A stretch of DNA of 64,000 bases from Chamaecrista fasciculata (Eukaryota; Streptophyta; Magnoliopsida; Fabales; Fabaceae), in assembly GCA_003254925.1 (NCBI GenBank), contig QANZ01029243.1, positions 94,236 to 158,235 of the forward strand, written 5' to 3'. The translations under genes were made by a program, and so were the position numbers. The notes under the pieces are model-generated. The model did no database searches. It was not told the DNA's origin and worked only from the letters and a program-made list of their open reading frames with translations. Below, in pieces: positions 11,217-22,449 of this stretch (position 1 is its first letter; every line of letters starts with the position of its first letter).

Positions 11217-11758
11217 CATCCACCTCACAACAACAACAACCAAAGCCTTATCCCACTAGGTGGGGTCGGCTATATGAATCAACTGACGCCAACGTGTTCT
11301 ATCCTTGCACATGTCAACTGTAAGGTTATTGATAGCTAAATCTTTTCAGATAGTTTCTTGGATAGTTTTCTTTGGTCTTCCCCTTCCCCGGATTATAGGA
11401 TTCTCTACCATTTGATCAACTCTACGTACCGGGGCCTCTAAAGGTCTTCTTTGCACATGCCCAAACCACCTAAGGCGTGTTTCGACCAATTTCTCAATGA
11501 TAGGCGCCACACCAACCTCCTCTCTGATGACTTCATTCCTGATCTTATCCATAATAGTATGACCACACATCTAACGAAGCATTCTCATCTCAGTCACGTT
11601 GAATTTTTGCTCATGTTGCCCTTTTATTGCCCAACATTCAGTACCATACAATAGAGCGGGTCTTATTGCCGTGCGGTAAAATTTTCCTTTTAGTTTAAGC
11701 GGCACTTTTTTATCACAGATAACCCCTGAGGCCTTTCTCCACTTCATCCACCTCACAA
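11217..11758 (-). mobile_element. 5'-truncated RTE-type LINE with 14-bp target duplication
   Basis: The minus strand encodes the C-terminal end of a plant RTE-clade reverse transcriptase: [20 protein letters not shown], then RLRWFGHVQRRP, then a DRTRW and HIADPT end. This block is highly repeated in plant genomes. On the minus strand the element finishes in a TTG trinucleotide tail, usual for RTE elements. The 14-bp direct repeat CATCCACCTCACAA flanks it at 11217-11230 and 11745-11758, so the inserted body is 11231-11744. It is truncated at its 5' side and carries an in-frame stop between MLR and MCGHT (11571-11573), where a tryptophan codon is expected. A second stop follows KKTIQETI. It is a dead copy, but the intact target duplication suggests moderate age. 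Confidence 0.85.
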
Positions 11759-11816
11759 TCAAATTAAATCTCTTAATTTGTTCTGAATATTGATTGTATT
11801 ATTATTTACTGTATAT

Positions 11817-12911
11817 TAGGGGTGTTCAGATCCAAACCAATCCAAACTCAACCGATCCGATCCAAACCGATCCAACCAAAACCGACCAAAACCGAATTAT
11901 AGTTCGGTTGAATTGGATGGAGTACTATAAAAACCGATGGGTTCGGTTCGGTTAATTTTTAAAGCAAAAAACCGACCGAACCAAACCAAATCATTGTATA
12001 TTTTAACTTAATATTATATATATTTATATTAAATACAAAAATATCTAACCTAATCCTCACTTCACTTATTCGAACCCTAAGTCCTCACTTCAACTCAGCC
12101 GCATCAAACTTCCTCCCTTCTTCACTTCACGTTCGCTCCTCCGTCAGTTCGCTCGTCGTCGGCTTCGCTCCTCCGTCAGCTCGTCACCTGCTCGTCGTCT
12201 TCGTCGAATCGTCGGCTTCATCTTCATCCTTTCTCATCGTCTTCGTCGGCTTCATCTCCGTCGTCGTCTTCGACTTCGTGCCGGCGTTCTGACCGAACGT
12301 TTCCGTCGAGGCGAGAAGAGCCTTGGTCGCTGTCGCTGGGATCGGAGAGACCCCGAAAAGTCGCCGCCGTCGCTGAGATTTGGGTCCCGATAACGTAGTC
12401 GTCGGCTGATGGACCTCCGAGGTTGAAGCGCGTCTTCTTCTGTCATACAATCCGACGAGAACTCGCCGGCACTCGCGTACACGCGCCGTCACGCGCGGTG
12501 TCGTGCGTCCGCTTTTGTTCACTTTATCTATCAATTCCCATTGCCGTTAATCCCTTCCAGAGATAGTGTGTCAGTTTGGGTAATAGTGTCTCACCATTGT
12601 TGTTGTCGTCGTTGTTCTGCTCATTGCCGCTTGTATTAAGATTATGTTCAATATGAGTACTTGTGTGATGCTGTGTTGTTTTTTCTGATTTTTTTTTATT
12701 TTTGTATTTTTTATTTGCTAATTTTTATCTGAATAATTAATATAAAAACCGATGAACCGATCCAATCCAAACCGATTAAGGTCGGTTTGGATTGGTTCAG
12801 TTGGCTCAAAATGACTGGATTGATTGGATGACTTTGGTTGTCATCCAATTTGTTCGGTTCGGTTGAAAAATTTTATCAAAACCGATCCAAATCGAACTTT
12901 GAACACCCCTA
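11817..12911. mobile_element. Non-autonomous hAT-type element, 1095 bp
   Basis: The terminal inverted repeats are TAGGGGTGTTCA at the left and TGAACACCCCTA at the right, flanked by a perfect 8-bp duplication CTGTATAT at 11809-11816 and 12912-12919. An 8-bp duplication with this end sequence fits the hAT superfamily. Subterminal regions of about 180 bp are packed with AACCGATCCAA and GGTTCGGTT motifs in both orientations, as expected for transposase-binding repeats. The middle (about 12060-12560) is much richer in C, G and CpG than the flanks and encodes no recognisable transposase. The Arg/Ser-rich frames there look like by-products of TCGTCG repeats. It is therefore non-autonomous, with a core that may have been captured from a gene leader. 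Confidence 0.85.
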
Positions 12912-12919
12912 CTGTATAT

Positions 12920-13911
12920 GTATTAACTAACCGTCAAATTTATACGGAGAATTTGAAAGTCAAAGTGGTCACCCTTCTCCTTTCCCTCCTTTTTCTTTTG
13001 TTTTTTTTGGCGAGAATATGCACTTTTAAAGTTTAACAGTTGGCGATACTAATGTGGGATAAGGATAGAATCTTTAAATGTTAGAACGTAAAAAGAGAAG
13101 TACAAGCACCAAGTTAAAGAGAGGAAAAAGAAAAATCAAAACTAAAAAATGACTTGCATTCCTTAAAAAGATGAAAATGATTGGTGAAGCACTCGTTTTA
13201 TTATAATGTGGCCCCTTGGTTAAAGATAAGGAAGTGCAGCCTTACGTACAGTCCTTGCTAGTTTTGCATTTGAGTCGAATCAAGGCATGGCAGTGAACAC
13301 CTTTGAGTAGGTACGAACTTTATGTTTAGAAAGTATATCCAAATACTTCGCTGGGTGGCTTGGCTAGCTAGCTAGTTGGGTCTAGACTCTAGAGATGAAA
13401 AGCTATAATAAGTTGAAAAATGAACAATAAAATACATAATTACCTATATATAGTGCTGAGATTGGTTGGTACTTGATATTATCAAATATTTAACAAGGTT
13501 TTCCTCAATTGCCCACCATATGCCATTAAACAGTGTTTGAGGCAAAGCACTTGACAAACATGTGAAAAGAACCCTTGATTTGGTCATGAAAATGAGTAAA
13601 TGAATGTTACAGCCTTACAGGGAAGGAAAAAATATACAAGTTTATATTTTTATTATAGAAGTTTTTTAACAAATATAAAAGTAATTATTTATGTTATATC
13701 TTAGCAATCTTTGAATAAGGTAAGGGGGCAAAGCCCAAATGAATCTTATCCACATAACTTCATTTTAACCAAGAACATATTTTACTTTCATGCCAAAACG
13801 GCAAAACCCTTCGACGTATAGTATCAATTTGTTCCTTTGAAGTTAGAACACACTGGGCTTCTAATTCAGACCAAGGCCCTATGAGAAGTCAGTGTAGGCT
13901 TTTTAAACTCT
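12920..13911. other. Intergenic spacer between two transposons
   Basis: No coding region or recognisable repeat is seen in this AT-rich kilobase. Confidence 0.5.
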
Positions 13912-13920
13912 GTCCAATCC

Positions 13921-14419
13921 TTAGTACAAAAAACCGGGTCAGACCGGGCGGTTCAACCGGTAAACCGGACACCAGACCGGTCTGGAATAACCAAAATACC
14001 GTTATGCATTTGACCCGGCTAGTCACCGGTTCAACCGGCGGTTGAACTGCCGGGCCGGTGTACCATGAACCGGTTTGACCCGACAAATTTTGCAAAAATT
14101 ACATATTGACCCCAAAAAATTACAAAGTGGTCTCTGGATACATATTTGATAGGGACTAAAATAAAAATTAAAAAAAAAATTGGGGTCAATATGTAATTTT
14201 TACAAAACTTGTTATAGTTAAAATTGCAAAATAGCTCAAAAGTGTTTAATTTTTACTTTATATTTAAATTATTGTAAGATATTAATGTGTATTTGATGAA
14301 TATGTATTTTTTAAGTAAACCGGCTCAACCGGTTGAACCAGTGACCCAGCCGTTAAACTATTGAACCAATGACCCGAGATTTTCACCGGGTCAATGGCTG
14401 ATCCATTTTTTGCACTATG
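13921..14419. mobile_element. MULE-like MITE, 499 bp
   Basis: The ends match as imperfect inverted repeats: TTAGTACAAAAAACCGGGTCA at the left and, read in reverse, CATAGTGCAAAAAATGGATCA at the right. A perfect 9-bp duplication GTCCAATCC flanks the element at 13912-13920 and 14420-14428, which fits Mutator-like elements. The subterminal parts are rich in AACCGGTTCAACCGG motifs. Inside, a further inverted pair (ACATATTGACCCC and GGGGTCAATATGT) makes it a nested foldback. It encodes no protein. Confidence 0.75.
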
Positions 14420-14428
14420 GTCCAATCC

Positions 14429-15062
14429 CCTCAACGAATTATCCCTTGTCCTGATAAATGTTAAAATTTGAGGTTTTATTTAGATAATTAAAGAAGGAGA
14501 GAGAGAAAAGATTGGAAGAGAAGGATTGGTATTCAAATTCTTTCTTTTTTGTTTGGAATGTAATACTTCATTCAATATATTCTAATGTAAAATTTTTGAA
14601 GTTTATAAAGAGAAAAGACTAAAGAGAGTAGACAACTAATGGAAGATCGATATTTTACCTATTTCTCTTTTCTCTTCTCCTTTTTAACCTCTAAGGACAC
14701 CATGCAAATAATCTTTCATATTGAACAACTACTTAAAAAAAGAACTTGATTTCTTTTGTACTTTGTAATCATCCAAACAATCCTAAAATGCACTCGCATA
14801 ATTTAGGTAAATTAACTCGTGGTCGTGGATTGATAGTGATAGTCATAGATATTCAATTATATCAGTTATATCCTTATGTTGTTGTATCTGTAATGGACTT
14901 CTGCTTTTTCACCAATATAATAATAAAAAAGTAAAAAATAATCGTAGATTAGAAATCATTCCCCAATCTTTTTACGCAGTCACATAATTTAGGTAAATTA
15001 GCCCGTGGATTGATAGATATGTACCATATTATTTGTGCTGGACTTTCTTCAATATAATAATA
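14429..15062. other. Intergenic with a local duplication
   Basis: No gene is seen. The segment CATAATTTAGGTAAATTA followed by a CGTGGATTGATAG tail occurs at about 14797 and again at about 14982, which indicates a local duplication roughly 185 bp apart. Confidence 0.45.
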
Positions 15063-15595
15063 AGGTCAAATCTCATATTGGTCATTTATATATAAGGTGG
15101 ATTTTAAATTAGTCCTTTATGTTTCGTTTGTTTTAAAATAATCTTATATATTTTCATAATTCTTCAAATTAATCCCAAACATACTTTTGAGATACAATTT
15201 GACATTATTTGCTAATAATTTCAACTAAAATGAGAAAAAAAAACTTTTCAAAAGTTAGTACATAATTTCGAACTTGTCGTATTTGGACTTTAAACGAGAG
15301 AGATATGATCAACTTTGTTTGTTTGACCATAAAATGAGTTATCCATTTTCGATATTCGATTTGACCCCGTTTATTGATAATTTCAAAGTACTCATAAAAA
15401 GAAACTCTTCATTCTAAATTTATCGCATTCAAACTTGAAAGAATGGGGATATGACCACATTCAATATTTTTATACCAATTTGAGAGATTATAAAAACATG
15501 TAAGACCAATTTGAAAGAAATGAAATATAAGGGAAAAATTTGAAATTCATCCCATACATAAGAGATCAATTTGAGGTTTTGGCAGCATAATAAAA
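15063..15595. mobile_element. Degraded MITE-like element
   Basis: Both ends carry similar sequence in opposite orientation: AGGTCAAATCTCATATTGG at the left, and a right end that reads TGCCAAAACCTCAAATTGA on the other strand. The interior is non-coding. No clean target duplication can be fixed. The segment ATATGATCAACTTTGTTTGT is related in reverse complement to about 3797-3826. Confidence 0.4.
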
Positions 15596-15599
15596 GTAA

Positions 15600-15762
15600 G
15601 GCAAAAACATTCTTTTGGTTTCCAAATTTTACACCAACTTTTAATTTCGTCCTTAATTTTTGTTATCAAAATATTAAATATTAGAAACGAAATTGATGAA
15701 AATAAAATTGGTAATGAAAAATTGAAAAAGTTGATGTGGGGGGAGGAAGAGGTGCTTTTGCC
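15600..15762. mobile_element. Short MULE-like MITE, 163 bp
   Basis: It starts GGCAAAAACATTC and ends GGTGCTTTTGCC, an inverted repeat sharing GGCAAAA. The flanking 9-mers TAAAAGTAA and TAAAATAAT agree at only 6 of 9 positions, so the duplication is eroded or coincidental. The terminal GGCAAAA matches the ends of the larger Pack-MULE at 59450-61172. Confidence 0.5.
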
Positions 15763-16213
15763 TAAAATAATGAATGGTAGACAGTAGGCCTTATCTAATA
15801 TTCATCTCAACGAGCAGAACTCCAAGAAGCATTACTGCGAAAGAAAGATTTTCTTCTGGTCTAAATCTAACACAGGTTCTTTAATAAAGAAGTGCGCACT
15901 TTAATTTCGCAGAAATCATTGCTTGAGTAGTACTAGTTCCTTTGTTTTTTCGCTCTTGCCATTTCCGTAATGAAATTGATATTCTCCTTGAACTAGTTTA
16001 CCTATGCTCAGGATGAAGTGGCCTGTTGTTGGGTGCTGGAAAAAAAAAAAACAAAAGAGGCTATTAATTTAACATATCAGTAATAATTTATTATTTGATT
16101 AAATAGAAAGATCAAATTGAACACTTTTGGCGGCTGTAGAGTGTTGACTGTTGTTTCATCTCATAAAACTCGGAAGAAAACCTGCAATCTCTCTCTCTTT
16201 CTCTCTGCCTGGA

Positions 16214-18324
16214 ATGGCAAAGAAACTAGTCAAATACTCGGTGGTATGTTTCGGATTACAGTATTTCGCTGTGCTATGTATATTGGTGAATTGGATGACT
16301 GATCTGTGAGTTTTGATACTTGATAAACAGGTGGATGCGTTCACTGAGTCGCCATTCAAAGGGAATCCCGCGGCAGTATGCTTGTTACAGGAAGAGAGGG
16401 ACGATGAGTGGTTGCAATCGGTAGCCGCCGAGTTCAATATCTCCGAGACTTGTTACTTGACTCGGATCCCTGAGGCCTCGCTCACTCAAACCTCTAATCC
16501 TCGTTTTCGTCTCAGATGGTTCACTCCTGTCGCGGAGGTCAGATTCCTAAAACGTTTAATCATTTATCATTACTGTTCAAATCATTCTCTCTGAAATTAA
16601 AATAATGAAAGACGAGCATGTTAGTTTTCCTCAATGATGATTTGACGCACTTCAACGTTTCTCTATCGCCTAGCATTACAGTTATCTGAATCCATCTTTG
16701 GTAAGTTTTTTAATACGCTTTAGGAATAGGTTGCCGGACTCAATATGTTCATGATAATTGATAGCATTCGTTGAACTCGTTCATAGATTTGACACTGGAG
16801 TTTTCTAAGCCATTTAAAATATCCTTGACCTTTTGCAGGTTAAACTTTGTGGCCATGCCACATTAGCTGCTGCACACGCGCTCTTTTCATCTGGTTTAGT
16901 GACTTCTGATATTATTGAATTTGTGACGTTATCTGGAGTGTTGACTGCCAAAAAAATACCAGAGAGCAACATCGCAAATGCCCCAAAGTTGCAAAAGGAT
17001 GAAAATCAGGACGGATATTATATTGAATTGGATTTTCCTGTAGACCCTGTCACAGAATTTAATACTGTTGAGCCTTCACAAATTTCGGGAGCATTGAATG
17101 GTGCTTCTGTGATAGATATAAGGAAGACAACCATTGGAGATGACATATTGGTAATTCCAAAACTTGTTTGTTCTCTTCCATATTTGTTGTTTGTCACATT
17201 AGTAACTGTTAATACTTATTTCCCATAATACATATGTTTGTGAGAATGGACCAATGACTTAAGGTGCTGTGTTCTCATAACTACAAACCTCCTGATTGAT
17301 TATCAAGAAAATTACTTATCTCTTGCTACTCTTATCAGGAAAGTAAAAGAACAAGTTTAATACTGTTTGTAACAGCGTGAGGAATTCTTGAACATCATTC
17401 ATGTTTTGTCTAAAGCCTGACATGTTTTGTAGGCCATAGTCCCCTCTGCGGAATCTGTCGCAGAACTACAGCCACAATTTGATGCAATAGTAAAATGTCC
17501 TAGAAGAGGGATAATTGTGACAGGGGCTGCTCCTTCAGAGTCGGGATTTGACTTCTATAGCAGATTCTTCTGCCCAAAAATGGGAATCAATGAGGTAAGT
17601 GGCTGAGATATCATGCTTCTATCTATCATGTACCTTTGATGGTGTTAGCAGCCATGCTTGCTTAATTTGTAATAATGAGAACAGAAAGTCTAAGTATGGT
17701 ATACATCAGAAGATATTTTAAGCTCAATATGATGCATTTTTTTGTTAAATTGCATTATTTTTCTTGTTTCTTTTTGACACCGTCAAAGATGCTGTGCTGC
17801 TGCATGTCATAGCTGGGACCTCATCTGGGTTTCGTCTTGATTCTTGAGGATATAAGATTTGTAGTGGACATGTTTGAATAAAATTTTTTAATCAAAATAT
17901 GCAATAGGATTTTAACCTAATACTATAATGTCAGCTATTGTTGGTTAAATTACCCGATTGGCCAAAAAATTACGGTAGAAAGCTATACCTAACTTCCATT
18001 AAATTCCCAGATAATGAAGTACTAGTGGGATAATGTTTTGTCTATTGCATTTCCTTTCAGGATCCTGTTTGCGGGAGTGCACATTGTGCCTTAGCATCTT
18101 ATTGGAGCAAGAAACTTGGAAAGTTTGATTTTGTTGCTTACCAGGTAATCTTTCTTCTCTCCCTCACTATTGAGAATATCTTTGTGATTGCTGTACTAAT
18201 GGCCTTTTATGATCAGGCATCACCGAGAGGCGGAGTTCTCCTTATTCATCTTGATGAAGAGAACCAAAGGGTATTGTTGCGAGGGAAAGCTGTAACAGTG
18301 ATGGAAGGATGCCTTCTCGTTTAA
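16214..18324 (+). CDS. PHZF-family (phenazine biosynthesis-like) protein, six exons, 300 aa
   Basis: The exons are 16214-16243, 16331-16537, 16839-17150, 17433-17594, 18061-18144 and 18217-18324. All introns are GT-AG and all junctions fall between codons. The joined product starts [14 protein letters not shown] and has 300 residues, the usual length of the plant family. Hallmarks of the PhzF fold are visible: GNPAAV (residues 21-26), FNISET with the catalytic-type Glu (about 49), [11 protein letters not shown], and [11 protein letters not shown]. It ends [16 protein letters not shown]. PhzF proteins are two-domain isomerases with the diaminopimelate-epimerase fold; the substrate of the plant members is not established. 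The protein is predicted cytosolic because no signal peptide is seen. No transposon lies in its introns. Confidence 0.93.
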
Positions 18325-18871
18325 TCCTTTCTTTTTAGCATAGCAAATGTAATTAACACCAATTGAGTGTGGGATCACATGACCCCACTGATATCGAAAT
18401 TGGAGTTTGAACTCTTATAAGGCTTTGCCACCGATATCATTCTCTTCTCAACATTCTGCATTAAAATATAAATAAACTTGTCAATTGTCATGGTGGTAAT
18501 GTTTATCTGGCGTATAAAACGGTCAGTGTCACTGCTTTTGCTTTCCTTGTGTGTGGATTCGAGAAAAATCTATGATAGTTTTGTGATTAGTCATGAGTCA
18601 TTATATCCAATGAGGTAAATCAAATGGGTTATTACTCCTGGCACGCGTATATCCCCGTATATTTTAGTTCTAATGAAAATAATACTGCATGAAGGTTTTA
18701 AGTGTCATAATAACAAAATCAGATTTATTATCACATAATTTGGCTGATTCTTCATTCACTACTAATATAAATTGCTTGGATTCTCTAAAGTACTCATCAT
18801 TTCCCTCCAATATTTCATCTTCCAACGTTCCTAACTTTCAACATCTATCAATCTCCGATCGACCATTTTTC
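18325..18871. other. Spacer / leader of the next gene
   Basis: This is the 3' flank of the PHZF gene followed by the probable 5' leader of the His-rich gene. No other coding region is recognised. Confidence 0.45.
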
Positions 18872-19904
18872 ATGGCTCTTCAGGTAAGACGAGCCTTCCC
18901 ATTTAAACAGCAGCTTTTTTTTTTTTTTAATCTAAAAGAATATAATTGTATTTATTTTTATGAACCTTTTCATTCCAGACTTGTGTATTTAAACTAAAAT
19001 GTCCGAAGTTTCAGAAGCATAAGGTGAAGAAATTGTTATTAAGTCAAAATGGTAGTTTAGTGATAATATAATCTGTCCATTTCTTGATAGGGCCTCTAAT
19101 ACTAAAAACATAATTCTGTTTTTCATAAGAGCTTTGTTCATATTTAAGTTTTCTAGGTGTTTACAGTGCAACACAATACACTTGCCCCAATAGTAAGAGT
19201 GAGTAGATTGAAGGAGGAACAGGGAAACAGGAAGAGTGAGTGTGAAGAGTACAGTGCAACACAATACACTTGCCTCAATAGTAATACTGGAAGAGTCCAT
19301 GACGGAACAAGACTACTATTGATGTGAGGAGGTGCCAGTTTCTTCTGGTTATGCTCACAAACTTTTCGAGGGTTATGGAATGGCAGATCTGCAAGAATTG
19401 GCCAAAAATCGAAGGCTGAAACAATTGGAGTTCACCCAAACTAGGAACCTCAAGATGATCTTGAATAAAGAAAAGTATCACGGGCCTTCCCGAAAGGCTA
19501 GATCAAAGAAAGGGCCTCCATCAGAGCCCAGGAAAGCCCAAGACCCATCTGGGTCTGAAGGAAGCCCATGTTACAACACAAGTGTTGCTGACCCAGATGA
19601 TTTTGGAGACATTCCTCGTAATTGTCTTAGTGCTCGAGAATCCAATGGGTCAATTAGATCAGCCAATTTTGATATTTGTCCTACTCCTCCTCAATCTACC
19701 ATTACTCACACTAGACATTATTTCACCCCTTCTACTTCTAAATACCATCACCATCACCATCATATGCCCCCACCCTGTCATGGTTGTTTTTACCCTCCAC
19801 CTACCTACCACCACCACCACCACTGGCCGATGGCTGCGCCGCCGGCAAAGGCCAGTTGTGCCGACTTGTCATGTGAGAATGTGGCAAGGTGCAGAATGAT
19901 GTGA
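18872..19904 (+). CDS. Plant orphan protein with His-rich tail, two exons, about 194 aa
   Basis: The likely exons are 18872-18883 (MALQ, followed by a strong GTAAGA donor) and 19332-19904. The second exon has no upstream ATG in frame and begins with VPVSSGYAHKLFEGYG, so a short first exon is needed. Its acceptor (GAGGAG) is pyrimidine-poor, so the junction is uncertain. Residues about 15-60 (GMADLQELAKNRRLKQLEF, then TRNLKMILNKEKY) look like a conserved, basic, helical N-terminal module. The rest is low complexity: a Lys/Pro/Ser stretch, KYHHHHHHMPPPCHGC, then TYHHHHHWP, and an end with cysteines and CRMM. There is no signal peptide or membrane segment. I do not recognise a function. The His/Cys-rich tail could bind metal, which is inference. 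Confidence 0.65.
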
Positions 19905-20254
19905 GTTCTAAACTTTTTCCTCATATTTAGAGGAATTGTGGCTTATTGTTCTTTAAGTGGACGTTTACTTGAGCACTTTCTTTTCATTGGAGAAGATCAA
20001 TATGTTCAAACTTCGGAATGTACTTGAACGTAAATAAATGATTGTCTACAAATAATAATTTTGAATTTGGGTAAACCTTGCCATTCATTGGTTAATTTTC
20101 TCCTATTTTATCCGTTTATTTTGTCTTCTACAAGATTAAGTGAATGAAAGATAAAGTGATTGTTCATAATTCTGAGAAATTATTTGCGCTTAACGTGAAT
20201 TGAAGTAAAATTTTGGCCTTAAACATGAATAAGCGACATTGTACCATATCAGTC

Positions 20255-21498
20255 TGTTAGAATATTAAGTTTGTGTTAATTGCTGTATTTAGTTGCTTGT
20301 TAATCATTGTGAGGAGCTGTTGTCATTGCCTTATGATTGTAGGAATTTAGTTATGACAGTTGTCCATTTTCTTTTATCCTTTTATGTATATTCCTTTTCT
20401 GTTTTGTACAGCTCATAGGAATTAGCATAGTCAATTAGGTGTCAACACATGTCCATACCTTTCTCATTGTAATTGTATATATTCTGCTGAGATATGGTAA
20501 TGAAAGCACGCATTCATTCAATATTTTTCTCTCCTCTATACCCTTGTTCATGGTATCAGAGCAGAGTTTTACTTTCTAATTGTTTCTGCATTTATTGTAT
20601 TTTACCTTTGAGACTTTCTTGTAAGCTATGGAAGAATCTCAAGGTAGTAAGAGTACCTCTTCGAAGGCCTCCTATGCTCATAATGCACAGGAAGGACCCT
20701 TCATGCTGCAAAATTCAGACCATCCAGGCATGGCTTTGGTTACTACCCATTTGACTAGAACCAACTATCTCACTTGGAGTATAGCGATTCGAACCTCTTT
20801 GGAGGCAAAGGATAAGGTCGGCTTTGTTGATGGGAGCTTACTTTCTCCCACTGATGAGGCAGAATATCGATCTATGGCAAATACTTTGTGTGAAGTGCAG
20901 TGGATTACTTATCTTCTACAAGATTTCAGATTAAAACACCTACACCTATCCCATTATGGTGTGACAATAAGTCAACCATCCACATTGCCTCTAATCATGT
21001 CTATCATGAGAGAACTAAACATATAGAAATTGACTCTCATCTTATTAGAGAGAAGTGCAAAGATAATTTCATAGCTCATCAACACATCCCAACACAGCTC
21101 CAAGTGGCAGAAATTTTCACCAAATCTTTGGCGAAACCACAGTTCACTTCTCTTGTTTGCAAGTTGGGCTTGGTTCCTCACTAATTCCCATCTTGAGGAG
21201 GGGATGTTAGAATATTAAGCTTGTGTTCATTGCTATATTTAGTTGCTTGTTAATCATTGTGAGGAGCTACTATCATTGTCTTATGGTTGTAGGAATTTAG
21301 TTATGACAGCTGTCCATTTTCTTTTGTCCTTTTCTGTATATTCCTTTTCTGTTTTGTACAGCTCATAGGAATTAGCATAGTCAATTAGGTGTTAACACGT
21401 GTCCATACCTTTCTCATTGTAATTGTATATATTCTGATCAGATATGGTAATGAAAGCACGCATTATTCAATATTTTTCTCTCCTCTATACCTTGTTCA
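20255..21498 (+). mobile_element. Copia-type LTR retrotransposon remnant (fossil)
   Basis: The two LTRs are at 20255-20550 and 21205-21498. They begin TGTTAGAATATTAAG, end TTGTTCA, and are about 94-95% identical by eye. A tRNA-Met primer-binding site (TGGTATCAGAGC) starts at 20551, and a purine tract (GAGGAGGGGA) precedes the 3' LTR. Between them about 650 bp keep only pieces of gag (the N-terminal YLTWSIAIRTSLEAKDK type of block) and of the Copia RNase H end (the TKHIEIDSHLIREK and AEIFTKSLAKPQF type of blocks). A complete element would be about 5 kb, so the copy is broken and non-autonomous. LTR divergence of about 5% points to an insertion of a few million years at most. No clear target duplication was found. 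Confidence 0.88.
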
Positions 21499-22440
21499 TT
21501 CTTGAACAAACTTTTAAATTGTGCGTGTCTATGATGCAAGCCACTAATCCAGCTGTCATTTTGAAACCAAGAAGTCAGCATGGACATTTTGAATGAGATT
21601 CGCCATCATGTAGTTGCGTGAAAAAGCATACTAACGCTGAACTGCTGAACCTTCTAAAATGTTCTATTTTTCATTTTCTCATGTTAATATTTATAATCAA
21701 CAGTTCTTAATCATTATTATTCTTTAAGCATGCCCAAGAGCAAAATCCAGAGAATTTAACTTCATATCTTCTAGTTATCAAAAAAGAAAAAGATAGCTAA
21801 ATCATCCATAACGTTTCGTAATAATATTGCATTCTAATTGGTCCCACTGAATCAATTATTAGAGTCTAAAATTCTTACACAATTCAATCTATTTGACATT
21901 TTCATTTATTAAGTTTTTCGTACATGATTTGTAAATTAAAAAAATGGATAAGGGATAAACAGAAATCTTCATTTGCAAACGTGGGCAAACTTCGCAACCT
22001 AACTTTATTCTTGATGAAGACAAGGGATTGTCTTCTATTCGTTCAAGTAAACACAAGCGAGGCAATTAATTGCGTACCATCACACGTCGCTCTCTGTTTT
22101 TTCTCCCCTTCACAATATATGTACTACTTAGTACTAAGCTCTCTCTGTTCAATATATAACCATACACGTTTTTGTAAATTAAAATTGTAACTATTTTATA
22201 ATTAGAGGTTTTTTGTGGTGTAATTTAGCTTAAAAGATTATGATATCTGGAACCCAGTAGCAACCTCGAAAGAGTACTTGGATTTGTTTATATATGTAAA
22301 GTGCAACAATGTGAAATGTGGTAAGATTACGGAACAAGTAAAATGATAAAGAGAATACAGTAGCATTTATTTAGGCGGTGATAGCACGTGGTAGCAGACA
22401 CCCCGATCGTGGATCTAAGGTATAAAATGTATAAACGGAA
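21499..22440. other. Intergenic spacer
   Basis: This is AT-rich DNA with no recognisable gene. Confidence 0.5.
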
Positions 22441-22449
22441 TAAAATAAA

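Noticed and set aside
12184-12534. Arg/Ser/Thr-rich minus frame inside the hAT element
   Set aside because: It is produced by TCGTCG repeats and shows no transposase or domain motif.
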